Shown piece after piece: positions 22,370-33,647 of a stretch of DNA of 64,000 nucleotides. The first letter of the stretch is position 1; every line of letters begins with the position of its first letter. The translations under genes and the position numbers were made by a program. Source of the stretch: Cristatella mucedo. Lineage: Eukaryota > Bryozoa > Phylactolaemata > Cristatellidae. Where the stretch lies: the NCBI GenBank assembly GCA_009760855.2, contig WPIO01000028.1:4519501-4583500 (forward strand), in the 5' to 3' direction. The notes beneath the pieces were generated by a model. That model was not told the DNA's origin and ran no database searches. It worked only from the letters and a program-made list of their open reading frames with translations.

Positions 22370-23960
22370 ATAGTAATAATACACTTGATAAAACGTCCTC
22401 AGAGAACTCAATCTCTTTCTAGGTGCTTTGCATTTGCTGCAAAGGAAACACGATCGAATGGTGAGTGGTATCATGCTTGACAAACAACATGAATAACATG
22501 GTTAGGGGTTGACATGTACAAGGTCAGCATGCAAGAGTGGTTACTGGCAGCATGCAACAGTGTCACCATGCATAAGCACAGAAAAGACAAATCGCATGGA
22601 CCCGCTAAATATTATGATAAATAGATGCGTTTTAAATTTCTCTTTAAATGTGGTCAAATCAGGGGATGTCGTGAGCAAGTTGGGAGCAAGTTCCAGGCTT
22701 TGGGAGCATACGAACTAAAGGCACGGTCTCCAAAGGATTTAAGGTTTGTACGAGGTATAGGTAAGCAGTTAGATTCCGAAAAGCAGGTAGCACGATGCTT
22801 AGCCTGGTGGAGGATTAGATCTGATAATTAGGCTGGAGCTAAAGAATGAAGGGACCTAAACGTGAGTGACAAAACCTTGAAGTTGATCCATTGCTTGACT
22901 GGTAGCCAGTGCAGGTCGGCGAGAAGTGGTGTGATGTGGAAACTGCGACACTCACGACAGACAAGCCTAGCTGCACAGTATTGCACCAGCTGTAAGCGCC
23001 TGATTGCAAATTCCGGTAGACCAGCATTCAGTGAGTTACAGAAGTGAAGACGGGATGTCACAAATGCATGGGCCAACTTAGATGTGGTATCCTTATCTAA
23101 ACAAGCCCGAATTTTAGCAATATTATGTAGCTGAAAGTAGGCAGACTGTGGAGCTGATGTGGTTTTCTAACGAAAGGTCATTGTGGAACATGACACATAG
23201 ATTTTGTACAGATTCAACAGGAGAAGGCGGCAGAGCCGATTTTGAGCGTGAGCCTTTCCAATTTCCGAATCACACTTGGTTTTCCCGTAACTATGAAGTT
23301 AGTTGCATCATCATTCAATTTAAGAAAATGTGCTGCCATCCATGTGCGGATGTTTTCAATGCATGCAGCAGGGCAGTTGAGAGAATTCGACGTGCTCGAG
23401 GGCTGGGAGGGATAAAGGCAAAAGTACAAATGAGTTTCATCCGCATAGAAGTGAAAGCCTAGATTGTGCTAGGCAGTCACATCGGCAAGAGGGAGAGTAT
23501 AAACCGTGAAAAGAACCGGACCAAGTATGGAGCCCTGAGGTACCCCATATTTCAGAAGTACCTCGGGTGATCTTTGTCCATTCACTCAGTACTCTGGAGT
23601 CTCCCACTGAGATAGGACCTGAACCATTGCTGAGCAGTGCCAGTGATGCCCAGGCAAGATGAGAGGCGCTCAAGAAGGACTTGGTGATTGATAGTATCAA
23701 AAGCTGCCGAAAGATCAAGCAAAACAAGCAGAGCTACTCTATCCATGTCTGCATTCCTAAGTAGGTCGTTGTACACCCAAAGCAATGCTGATTCTGTGGA
23801 GTGATTAGCTCTAAAGCCAGACTGGAATTTACTAGCAAGGTTTGAAGTTTCAATATATGAGTTCAGCTGGTCAGCCACGACTCGTTGCAGTGTTTTTGAT
23901 AGGAATGATAGAAGGGAGACTGGGCGGCTTTTGCTCAAGTTCCCTTGGTCTAGTGTACAT
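22370..23960 (-). mobile_element. LINE (CR1/L2-like) copy with most of the reverse transcriptase
   Basis: The minus strand encodes SRPVSLLSFLSKTLQRVVAD, SKFQSGFRANHSTESALLWV, LLVLLDLSAAFDTINHQVLL and GITGTAQQWFRSYLSG near 23930-23600. Palm and C-terminal pieces follow, with the 3' tail at 22370. The 5' truncation lies inside the reverse transcriptase. Frame changes near 23590 and 23210 inactivate it. Confidence 0.88.
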
Positions 23961-25727
23961 ACAGCTATTGATAAAAGATGCTTAACTCAGCTTCTGTGTA
24001 GTTAATTTTCCTGACTTTGTTGGTCCAAGTTCTGCGATGACTTGAGTGTGATTACCATGCTTCTATCGGAGTCTTTGTATGAGCCCAGCTGACTGTGAAG
24101 TATTAGTTATCATTAAAAATCATTTATGCTCCTTTAAAGAGTTTCCCACTAGGTTCATTATAACCTTGTGCCGAAGTACCAAGCCATCATTTGTGGGTTC
24201 TCTCTCTCCGTGATGTATATCCATTAGCTTCCATCTTTTTCTGCATGGCTCAAGAGTGAAGCTGTAATGGCGAGTGAGTGTTGACCGACGGTCTTTGCCG
24301 TTGCTTCTTTTACTAGCTTGGTTGCTATTGACTGAATTAAAAAGTGTGACCGCAATGCTTCCGGTTTTAATTCGTAATTTTCCATCCTCTCTACGGTCGT
24401 GGCAGCCCATTCAGTCACTGTTTTCCTAAATCGGTATGTTTATTAGTCCGTATGCTCACAATTATCAGCTCTGTTAAATAATACATCTGTTGTTAGCGGA
24501 ATGAACTCATATAGTCAAGGCAGCTGCTAGTAGGGTGGTAAGTTTAGTAAGTTTTTTGTTTGTTTTGCAGGTCATAAACTCACGGTCTGAAACATTTTTA
24601 AAATAACATTTCAAGATGGATCTTTAACTCCTTTGGTAGGCGCACCTTGTATCTCACTAAGTTAACATGACTCAAGCATGAGTTTGCACAGCAGTGTTCG
24701 GGAAGGTGTAGTTTGAGTAGGAAAAGGGAAAGAGCAAAATGACTACTCCGTTTCTGGCGAGTATGAACTCGAGGGGTAATAAGGCTCTTATTGATCGTTT
24801 ATTTTATCACATTGATTTATATCCGTGCACAAGTGCCAGTAGCACTGTAATGTAGAAAGTAAGCAGTTAAAAAGCTTCATAAATATTTGGAAAGGCTAAT
24901 GGTTTTAAATATTGAGGGAAAGGGCTACCATATTTCAATATCTAGGAAAGTGCTGATGATGTTTTGGCAAACGGTGCGAAGTACACTTGGTAACTGTTGC
25001 TATCCCCAGATGCCATTCTACCGTATAGTACATTATCGTCAAAGGCCAATGCAGCAGAAAATTAGCAGCTGCTTTAGTATTTACAGTGGCTGCAGTGGTC
25101 GCAATCAACGGTTGCAGCTTCATTGCAGTCTTCTCGGTGGACTGGCGATTCAATAGTGTTCAATGCCAAGTCTCGATGCAAAAGCCAAGTGAGGAAATGG
25201 CCGTACAACCACTGTCTAGACCTGGGGAAACCATATTTTCTACCCACAAGTTGTCGTGCCGTCTGTTGAATGAGTCGTAGTCTGGTTGCTGGGACCTACA
25301 GAAACAGGCTGTAGTTCAGAAGTTTGACGTCTATTAAACATCTAGTGATTAGAAGGCACCGCCGACTAGAATCTAGTCGGCGGTGCCTTCTGAGAGAGGC
25401 TCGATAGAACCATGGCTAATGAACAAACATTGACATGAGTATATGTGTCTGGGTTTGACAAGTGAGATATTTGCCATACACGTATGTGCCACACACGTCA
25501 TGCTGTCCCCCACAACCTCCCCCCTTCCCGGCAGCTATGGCACCGAATCTGCCCAGCCATTGTGCTGTGCCTCGGGATACTGCAGCACAATCGGTTTTTA
25601 GCATTTCTTCATAAATTACGCTAACCTCACTAATGCTAATGACCCCTGCTGCTAGTCCTCGCAAAGACGCTCCAATTCATTATTTGGACCACCGACATGT
25701 TACCGATATCATACAGTCTGAGCTCAC
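23961..25727. other. Intron sequence with one palindrome, otherwise featureless
   Basis: Intron 1 of the consortin-like gene. A minus-strand frame at 24224-24418 looks protein-like but matches no family I know. The only clear structure is the perfect inverted repeat at 25351-25391. Confidence 0.4.
25351..25391. repeat. Perfect 20-bp inverted repeat with one-base centre
   Basis: Bases 25351-25370 (AGAAGGCACCGCCGACTAGA) are exactly complementary to 25372-25391, with a single A between them. The arms are GC-rich and unlike the surrounding DNA. No element was recognised around it. Confidence 0.95.
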
Positions 25728-26700
25728 TGCTGCCAACATGGACGGCAGCAAATTTTCTAAAACTAAACGATGATAAAACTAACTTACTAGTTATGGGCAA
25801 ACCCAGTATGATTCAGAAATGAGAAAGGCTGACGCTGGAAATTGGCTCTGCCAGCATATCTCCTGTTGAATCAGCTCGAAATCTAGGTGTCATGTTCCAA
25901 AGTGACCTCTCGTTAGACGACCACATCAGCTCCACAGTCAAATCTGCCTACTTTCAGCTTCATAACATTGCTAAAATTCGGGCTTGTTTAGATAAAGATA
26001 CCACATCTAAGTTGGTCCATGCATTTGTGACATCCCGTCTTGACTTCTGCAACTCACTGCTTACTACTGCCTACCGGCATGTGCGATCAGGCGATTGCAG
26101 CTGGTGCAAAACTCTGCAGCTAGGCTTGTCTGTCGTGAGCGTCGCAGTTGCCACATCACACCACTTCTCGCCGATCTGCACTGGCTACCAGTCAAGCAAC
26201 GGATTGACTTCAAGGTTCTTTGGCTCCAGCCTATCTCTCAGATCTACTCCCCCACCAGGCCAAGCATCGTACCACCCGCTTTTCGGAATCCAACAGTCTT
26301 CCAATGCCTCGTACAAACCTAAAATCCTTTGGAGACCGTTAGTTTGTATGCTCCCAAAGCCTGGAACTTTCTCCCGACCTGCGTCAGAACATCCCTGACC
26401 TGACCACATTTAAAAGAATTTAAAAACACACCTATTTAGGACAGCATTTAGTGGGTACCTGTAATTCGTCCTTGATGTGCTTATTCGTGCTGACACTGTG
26501 CATGCTGCCACTAACCACACTTGCATGCTGACCATGTGCATGTCGCCCCTAACTATATTATTCATGTTGTTTATCAAGCATGATATTACTCACCATTCAA
26601 TCGCGTTTCCCTTTGCAGCAAATGTTAAGCACATAGAAAGAGATTGAGTTCCCTGAATTGAGTTCCCTGCTTTATCAAGTGCATTGTTATTATTAATATT
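25728..26700 (+). mobile_element. LINE (CR1/L2-like), 5'-truncated copy
   Basis: Encodes ARNLGVMFQSDLSLDDHISS, SAYFQLHNIAKIRACLDKDT and SRLDFCNSLL. A frame change near 26060 leads to AARLVCRERRSCHITPLLAD and LHWLPVKQRIDFKVL. The 3' UTR ends with CTTTATCAAGTGCATTGTTA and an ATT-type tail. A small duplication of TTGAGTTCCCTG sits near 26647-26668. Confidence 0.88.
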
Positions 26701-26730
26701 ATAACATCATGTACTGTGAGTTCTGCATAG

Positions 26731-26985
<255 letters not shown>

Positions 26986-27363
26986 TGTGCACTTAGACTC
27001 AAACATGCAATCTCAGGCATACAGACTAAAGCACACACAGATTCACTTGCAGACCCACACATCTAAAAGACCGAGCTTTTTCGAGCATACACTCTTGGTG
27101 CATCAGCCATGAGCATATGTCGTGGGTGGATGCATGCCTGCACACGAGCACCTACCCATGGACACCAAGTACATGCCTTCACGAGAGCACACTATGTATA
27201 TTCGCTGTAGGGGAACGCCTGACACACACTATGTGCAGTACTTTAGAAAGTGTAGAGGGGTTGCTATTTTTTTGGGTCAATTGGAGAATCAAATATATGA
27301 ATAGGCACCATGCATGCGTACCTGCATCTAACTGCTGATAATTGACTTCTTTTGATCTTTTAG

Positions 27364-27569
27364 CTGGCCTGGCTGTGAGCATTGACGACACACCAGCAGC
27401 TGCTGTAGATTATTCACTTAACGGGGAACAGCGAAACGAACTGTATGAAAAGGGAAAGCAGTTTATGAGCAGCAAGAAGTTGGTGAACGCACTGGAGTGC
27501 TTTCTTGGCTGCATAGATGATTTGCCGCCGAAGTCCGGGTTCGCCTATCTACCGCAATGCTTAAGAAAG
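27364..27569 (+). CDS. Consortin-like gene, coding exon 2
   Basis: Acceptor TCTTTTAG at 27356-27363 and donor GTATGC from 27570; phase 1 in, phase 0 out, 206 nt. It encodes AGLAVSIDDTPAA, then NELYEKGKQFMSSKKLVNAL and ECFLGCIDDLPP, and ends FAYLPQCLRK. The helix pair with a small-residue pattern (KGKQFMSSKKLVNALECFLG) looks like a TPR unit. It is the clearest exon of the gene, because its reading frame and codon use differ from the repeats around it. Confidence 0.72.
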
Positions 27570-28950
27570 GTATGCACAGGGCAGACTCTAACCGAATATA
27601 ATTTTTCATTATTTGCTAGTCGAGTCAGGCCATTCAACGTTCGTGCATCTGATTCGTAAGTGTGAGACCATCCTGTCTGCTCCGTGACCGCTGCCCCAGT
27701 GCCAGCCAAGATGCCAGCAGGCAGCACTCTGCACATATGCTGACAGCCAGCGAGCAGCAAAAATCGCTCTGCAACAAGCGAAGCTGCTTAACGACCGGTC
27801 GGGGAGCTGTCACAATGAAATCGGTGCACATCATGGTGAAACGTCGCCTGTATACCAAGCCTGCTAGCGTAAGCTTGCGTCAGCGGTTCTGCCAAGTCCT
27901 CCATTCAGCAGTGAAGAAAGTATCACAGCTGGACGTTTGTGGCAGTCGGCTTCCCTTGCTGGTTTTCTAAGGAAGAGGAGGAGGAGGCTGCGCTAGTCAC
28001 CTCGCCGATTAGGAGATCTCTGCGCGACAATGGCAACTCACGCTTGTGCTCTACCATTCCGGTGCTTGGGCATCGGTGGCCAGCTTTAAATGCCAGCTGT
28101 GCGACGTAGATCTTGCATAAGTAGTTTCAGGTATGCCGATCACCAAAGTAGGTGTCTGCACACGAAGCTTGCGCAGGCAGAGAGCTCAAGCTGCTGGAAT
28201 ACTATGGTAACCTATTGAACAACCCTTATGAGTATGTAGGCCTGACAAGTTCTTGCATTTTAATGTCCAACTTCAACTATGACCACATATCAGAATTTGC
28301 AAAATTATCTCCCTCCTTTTACTTCTTTTTTCGACACTCATCAATGCTGTACCCTTTTTTGTGTGAATTGAAATACATCACAAAAGACTCGTTGTAAATA
28401 TGAGTCAGTTATGAACAAACAGACAACTAAATAACTTACCTAGCTGATCATAGGGGTTGACAGTGGTTCACTTAAAAGAAAACAGTTTCAACTTTGGTTT
28501 GCTTTGCAGTACCATGCAAGCCCACTTTGACATGTCACTGCTGAAACGTAAGCAGCGCTTAATGCCAACCGCCTGGTACTTGACGCCTTGGACTTTTAGG
28601 CACAAGATCTCTACTCACTGTTTTGTTTAGTGCCACAGTGGGATTGCACTTGGCACTTAGTACTAACGTACCTAGTTTTGCACAAATTAAGTTGATTGCT
28701 CTTCGTAGCCCAGCTCGTGGGTTTGAGTGCTGCAGCTTACAATCTTTTACTGCCTTCTGCAAGCAGGTTGAAACACACTCATAAAAACGTCTGTGGATAG
28801 TTGTGTTGTCTTGCACTCACGTGCTTACAAGCACTCACACATCCTTACATTTAATATGCCAATTTAACTTACCTTATGGAAGGACTTCTTTTTTATGATG
28901 TAGCTTACTATGAAATTCCTCTATCGCAAACGTTGGATTCTCTTTTTCAG
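27570..28950. other. Intron 2 of the consortin-like gene, no other feature
   Basis: About 1.4 kb with no recognisable repeat family. Open frames here are unsupported. Confidence 0.45.
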
Positions 28951-28981
28951 ATATCTGAGATCTACTACGGCATGGAGGACT
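28951..28981 (+). CDS. Consortin-like gene, coding exon 3 (31-nt micro-exon)
   Basis: Acceptor CTCTTTTTCAG immediately before 28951 and donor GTATCC from 28982. Ten codons plus one base encode ISEIYYGMED. This continues the TPR-like helix of exon 2 and leads in phase 1 into YNKAVQFLQVEK of exon 4. Confidence 0.65.
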
Positions 28982-29095
28982 GTATCCTTTGATGTACAAG
29001 TGCTGTGATATTTGATTTGCTGCATATCATTGCGATTCAGCAGCCGGATGGTGCCAGTGTAAGCTGGAAGAATTTTTTCTATATGGCACTATCAG

Positions 29096-29182
29096 ATAAT
29101 AAGGCAGTGCAGTTTTTACAAGTTGAGAAAATGTATTACGAGACAGCCCTCGTGGATTCTGCTGGCATGCACCAGCTCATCG
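29096..29182 (+). CDS. Consortin-like gene, coding exon 4
   Basis: Acceptor ATCAG at 29091-29095 and donor GTGAGT from 29183; phase 1 to phase 1, 87 nt. It encodes YNKAVQFLQVEKMYYETALV followed by DSAGMHQLI. With exon 3 this gives the second TPR-like hairpin (GMED-YNKAVQFLQVEKMYYE), the segment that most resembles the consortin N-terminal domain. Confidence 0.7.
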
Positions 29183-29276
29183 GTGAGTGTGGCTATTGCT
29201 GCTGCAGCCGCTACCACCAGTAAGGTCAAGGTCATCACTTGCAGGGGTCTCCAAAGAGGCACCAAACTGATTGCAG

Positions 29277-29356
29277 TAAGCATATTGGCCAGCAGCAGGC
29301 CAACGGAAAGGCAGTTATTAGAATCCGAAATCGATGCTCGAAACTATGATCCAATT
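29277..29356 (+). CDS. Consortin-like gene, coding exon 5 (boundaries uncertain)
   Basis: In phase with exon 4, acceptor GATTGCAG (29269-29276) gives VSILASSRPTERQLLES followed by EIDARNYDPI, ending at donor GTGAGT (29357). Other acceptors in the CAGCAGCAG at 29291-29299 would need a different phase. A pyrimidine-rich tract is lacking, so the left edge is uncertain, but the peptide RPTERQLLESEIDARNYDPI is convincing. Confidence 0.5.
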
Positions 29357-29424
29357 GTGAGTGTCTAGTGCATGACTACAGAGCTTCCTTTGTGCTCTTT
29401 TTAGCTGATAAGGGAAGTTTGCAG

Positions 29425-29519
29425 ATGATTGACGATGCGGCTCCACCTGCAGGCGACCCGTTGATTGCCAAGGCACACGAGTACGAGAGGTTGTCACAGC
29501 TTTGTCAGAGAGAAGACAG
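29425..29519 (+). CDS. Consortin-like gene, coding exon 6 (left boundary uncertain)
   Basis: Encodes MIDDAAPPAGDPLIAKAHEY then ERLSQLCQREDR, ending in phase 2 at donor GTATGA (29520). The acceptor TTTGCAG at 29418-29424 fits the phase-0 exit of exon 5. A stronger acceptor, CTCTTTTTAG at 29395-29404, would add about 7 residues but needs phase 1 and a weaker donor for exon 5. The frame itself is well supported, because exons 7-9 join it in phase. Confidence 0.58.
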
Positions 29520-29789
29520 GTATGACCTCACTCTGCCGATACCGGTTCGTGCAAGCACCTGCATCACATGCATCGGATGAACGGATGATATGTACGTGCA
29601 GTCCAAGCGCATAACAAATGCCGAATAACTTTGCTTGTTTGCTAAACTGTATGCTATACTTAAAAGTTAGGAGGCAAATTTGACAACCTGATGTCATATG
29701 CTTGATCACTTCTCACTGCCTGGAGGGCACAAATACTCAGGGAGGCTTAGAAACAACTTGTGTTAAAATGAGAACATGTAATAATAATA

Positions 29790-30440
29790 CTAACGAGTGA
29801 ACTTTCGGACTCGCTTCACTGGGTCATATTAGAAATACAATACTGTAATACATTTACACGTCTATCACCCCTTGGTACACTATGTTTTTGTCGTCGTAGA
29901 ATTTGAATAGCGTTTGAGTGTGAAGCAAATGTTATCCCGATGGCTGTGTGAAGCAGCCGAGTAGAGTTGCCCGTCACTGAAAACATCCTCCCCAAGAAGA
30001 ACTCCAACGCTTTCAAGCGTCTGGCCTTGTGATATTTGTATTGTCATGGTGAAATATATGCGTCTGAGATATTGCCTCCTTCGCCACTCGAATGGGAAGT
30101 TATCGTCCTTAGTGGCTAGAACGATACATGCGTGGGATAAGGACAACGTTGCCATAGAATTGGCCGTTAATTATGGAGGCTTTCAATACACGACCGTAAT
30201 GCACATTTCGGACTATGAGCCTTGTCCCATTGCAGAGCCCCTTTCCCGGGTTTAGATTGTACAACAAAATAATTGGCATGCCAGTGCACAGTATCACACG
30301 TAGACAAGCATGTGTAAGCAAACAAGTATTAGGCCCAATGTGCAAAAGCACACAAGAAGACACTCAGGACTACTGGTTAGCAGGCCGTTTGGTTAGCAAC
30401 ACACACTAAATCATGCAAAGGTAAGCAAGCAAAGCATGCA
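29790..30440 (-). pseudogene. Helitron helicase (PIF1-like) C-terminal relic
   Basis: Minus-strand frames read GMPIILLYNLNPGKGLCNGT, RLIVRNVHYGRVL, GQFYGNVVLIPRM, then FTMTIQISQGQTLESVGVLL and EDVFSDGQLYSAASHS. These match the end of Helitron Rep/helicase proteins (compare MLLRNLNP..GLCNGTRL and MTINKSQGQT...FSHGQLYVA). NIVYQGVIDV, the usual terminal NVVY-type motif, lies near 29880-29850. Frameshifts near 30110 and 29890 break it. A small hairpin (CGAGT...ACTCG) followed by TTAG and a T, near 29790-29815, could be the degraded 3' terminus. It lies in intron 6 of the consortin-like gene. Confidence 0.78.
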
Positions 30441-30490
30441 GAAACATACATTTTTGCTGCGATGCAGGGAAAACTGAATGGAGCAGCCGT

Positions 30491-30579
30491 GTCTTCAGCT
30501 GAGACTTTAAATTAAGCAAAAGTTATAGCACCGACGTCTTTAGCTGAGACTTTAATTAAGCAAAAGTTATAGCACCGAC
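30491..30579. repeat. Tandem duplication, unit about 45 bp
   Basis: Unit 1 is 30491-30535 and unit 2 is 30536-30579, differing by one substitution and a one-base deletion. Each contains AGCTGAGACTTTAA and AGCAAAAGTTATAGCACCGA. Confidence 0.9.
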
Positions 30580-30584
30580 AGAAG

Positions 30585-30690
30585 TGGAGTGACATGGCAG
30601 CTAGGCTGTTGACGACAGAGAAGACGAGATACTGAGTTTTGCACCAGTTGAAGACGATTAGGGGCACATGCCGTGAGTCCTGAATAAAGA
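30585..30690 (-). mobile_element. LINE (CR1/L2-like) short internal fragment
   Basis: GAAGTGGAGTGACATGGCAG, GAGTTTTGCACCAGTTGAAG and GCACATGCCG match the complement of the LINE segment that encodes NSAARLVCRERRSCHIT. It is only about 100 bp long and decayed. Confidence 0.6.
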
Positions 30691-31219
30691 GAATTGCTCT
30701 AATATAGTCGTAATGTCACTAACGTGGTAACAGTTTGTATTAAATTAGAACTCGAGGTTAGACATGGCTAGTATGTGCTTAGATGGGAAGGACAGTCTCA
30801 TGAAAATGCCTTGATGCTATAGGCACTAGCATAGAACAAATTATGCTCAGAAACCATAATTTATCCTTGTTTGCTGTGATGGGATCTTCATTTCTAGAAT
30901 TTGGGAAGACCGAATCACAAATGAAGAAATTATTTCACAAGGATGAGGTGCCGTCTCATATGCAAATTTCTTCTGATGTGCTCGAACTAATCATTCGCCC
31001 TATATTGTATGCAAATGCTGATTTGTCCAACGGCACTTGCTTGGTCATCATTGCCTTATAACAGACAGGCCACTGTATCGCCGGTTTTCCCAGCCACTGG
31101 CCAGTCCGTGCCTGACTAGGTTGAATTTCTGTTTAAATACTATATTTGGCTGGGAAGAGATGTGCACCTCACCAGAGATTGGTCAATCGATAATATTTTT
31201 TGGGAGCAAGTCGGCTATG

Positions 31220-31276
31220 TCACAGACTGTACGAAGATGCTCACTGTACCTCACAGACTGTACGAAGATGCTCGTT
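31220..31276. repeat. Tandem duplication, 31-bp unit
   Basis: TCACAGACTGTACGAAGATG with CTC occurs at 31220 and again at 31251. Confidence 0.9.
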
Positions 31277-31548
31277 CCCTGCGGTGGCTGCATGAATTAG
31301 CAAGCTGCACCTCCTTTCCTTTGTCAGTGCCGAAGAATAGATATAGGGTGATATCAAGGTGAAAGGTTAGTGGTGGCAGGACAGATCTAAATGAACGAGT
31401 GTAAACAAGAGAGAGGGAGCAAGAGACACAGAGAGGCAGATAGAGACAGAGAGGAAGGAGACAGATAGACAGGCAGTCAAACAGACTGAGAGGGGATAGA
31501 GGCAGTGAAGAAAGTGATCTTGAGAGAGGTAAAGGGAGAGAGGGATAG

Positions 31549-31671
<123 letters not shown>

Positions 31672-31779
31672 AATGCTTCATTTGAAACATCCTACTTATT
31701 TGGCACACTATACACAACAAGGGCTCAATTGTCTCAAATGCTACCTAAAGATCTATTAAAAAAAGTAAAGAGAATCCAC

Positions 31780-32560
31780 CTAGATTTGCCCTTCTGAGAA
31801 GGTCGTAATGTATCTGCAGCAATGCTGACTCTGTGGAGTGATTAGCTCTAAAGCCTATCGGGAACTTACTTGCCAGTATTGAAGTTTCGATGTAAGAGTT
31901 ATGCTGGTCTGCCACTTCTTGTTCCAGTGTCTTTGATATGATCGGCAGTAGGAAGACTGGGTAGAAGCTGTTCGAGTTCTCTTGGTTCTCCTGGTTCTTG
32001 CGCTGCCTTCTTAATAAGTAGCCTAAAACAGCCTTTTTTATTTTACTTAAGGATGGCAGAAGTAAATCGATGCATGGAAGAAGGAGAAGGTTACGATTTA
32101 GGGTATAGAGGGCTGGTAGCCTTAGGCTGGGAGATGAACTTCAAGATGAGGTCGTTAGTGGCAGGCTTGCACGTGTACATTGGGATTAAGCAAGGGACTA
32201 AGGGTCCAGTGCAGTCCAGTGCAAGTCCAGTACAGATGTTTTCTAAGGGTTGGATTTTCTGATCTTAGCTATCTTGCTGCCCAAGAAGCTAGAGAAACGA
32301 TCTGCTCGATGGCCACAAACATAGCCAGGTGAGGGTAGCAGTTAAGGAGATGGTTGATGGTCGACATAAGCATTTTTGGATTGTTCACCTATAATTCCAC
32401 TATTTGCTGTAGAAGCTGGACCTGGCTTAGGCTAGGATAGATTGGTACAAAGGACAGTCAGTCCTGATCTTTTGTAGTCTTTCTCAAGCTTGCATCTAGT
32501 CGTCCTAGCTAATTTAATGTTTTCAGTAAGCCACATGCTATTGGCAAGGGTATACAACGT
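31780..32560 (-). mobile_element. LINE (CR1/L2-like), degraded reverse transcriptase fragment
   Basis: On the minus strand the piece near 31800-31960 corresponds to SKFQSGFRANHSTESALLWV and the KTLERVV region (GCTGACTCTGTGGAGTGATT, CCAGTGTCTTTGATATGATC). 32030-32160 corresponds to the start of the reverse transcriptase, and 32340-32530 to the linker upstream. Both ends are truncated and the frame is lost. Confidence 0.7.
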
Positions 32561-32900
32561 GCTATATTAAATATCTCTTGATTAATAAAAATTGTAAGTA
32601 ATTTCATGGTTGATAGTCACATAACTTACCCAGCTATCAACCTAATGACTCAACGAATAACCTATTACTGCTAGTGTGAACACCTTGAATCTTGGTCTAG
32701 TATATATCAACAAAGGATAGCACTAGTAATTTAAAGCAATAAAGAAAAGATAAAAGTGTGATTGATAATATTGAGTTTTATAAGGAGACATATTTACATA
32801 CATCCAGACCCACTTCCACATCTACAACACCCACAAGCATGTGCGGAGAGCGATTTGTGCATGCACTCACTCCCACACAAACTAAAACAAACATGCACAC

Positions 32901-32933
32901 ACATACATACATACATACATACATATACATATA
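32901..32933. repeat. (ACAT)n microsatellite
   Basis: About eight tetranucleotide units just left of an AT palindrome. Confidence 0.92.
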
Positions 32934-32938
32934 TACAT

Positions 32939-32980
32939 ATAAAAGAGGATATATATATATATATATATATCCTCTTTTAT
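32939..32980. repeat. Perfect 42-bp palindrome with AT core
   Basis: ATAAAAGAGG, then a 22-nt AT alternation, then CCTCTTTTAT: the two halves are exactly complementary, with no spacer. A (GA)n tract follows at 32992-33010. Confidence 0.95.
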
Positions 32981-33213
32981 CATGTACTTATAGAGAGAGA
33001 GAGAGAGAGATAGGGAGAGGAAGACAGAGCAAGGGAGGGAGGAAGAGCAGAAACAGTGAGCCATAGGTAGCATAGAATAGGTAGCAGGCTAAGTCAACAG
33101 GCAAACAAACTGGATTGCTACACGAGCTGTGTCACTGCAACAGCTTGCAATGCTTATGTAGACCTCACTGCTAGCTGATGAAGAACTACAAAATGTGCTT
33201 CTTTTTTTTGAAG

Positions 33214-33244
33214 GCCTGAACTTGCACTGGAGTTCTGTGGCAAG
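33214..33244 (+). CDS. Consortin-like gene, coding exon 7 (31-nt micro-exon)
   Basis: Acceptor CTTTTTTTTGAAG ends at 33213 and donor GTCAGT starts at 33245. One base completes the Arg codon of exon 6, then PELALEFCGK, leaving in phase 0. This bridges exon 6 (QREDR) and exon 8 (ATQLYQKTYGE) in frame and completes a TPR-like helix pair (PELALEFCGKATQLYQKTYG). It is the only candidate seen in this interval that satisfies phase 2 in and phase 0 out. Confidence 0.62.
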
Positions 33245-33647
33245 GTCAGTTGTTTGTTCTTGGCTGTGTGTCAAGCAGTAACTGTGCCTTTGCTGTCGTT
33301 CGATTAAGTTTCAGCAGTGATGGCTGTTTATGAGCTATTCCAAATGTACTGCCTACTTTTGCTTCAGTTTTAAGCAGCTGTCATAGTTTTGTAGCCGATT
33401 GATTATACTGATGCTTGCTCTGGGCTTTGAATACAGTTATCCCTCATTTATCATGGTTGATCAGTTCCAGAATCTACAGAGATAAGTGAATTTTTGCAAA
33501 GTAGGATTCTTTATTCATAAATCGAATATTTTTGTAGTTAGAGCTTATAAAATACATGCAAGACCCTCTAAATACAGCTTTTAACATTATTAGGACCACT
33601 GGACATGAAATAACATGCCTTTAGTCACTATTACACTCATATTACCC

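Noticed and set aside
24224-24418. Minus-strand frame with RMENYELKPEALRSHFL
   Set aside because: Looks protein-like in composition but has no recognisable family, no consistent splice sites and no neighbours in phase.
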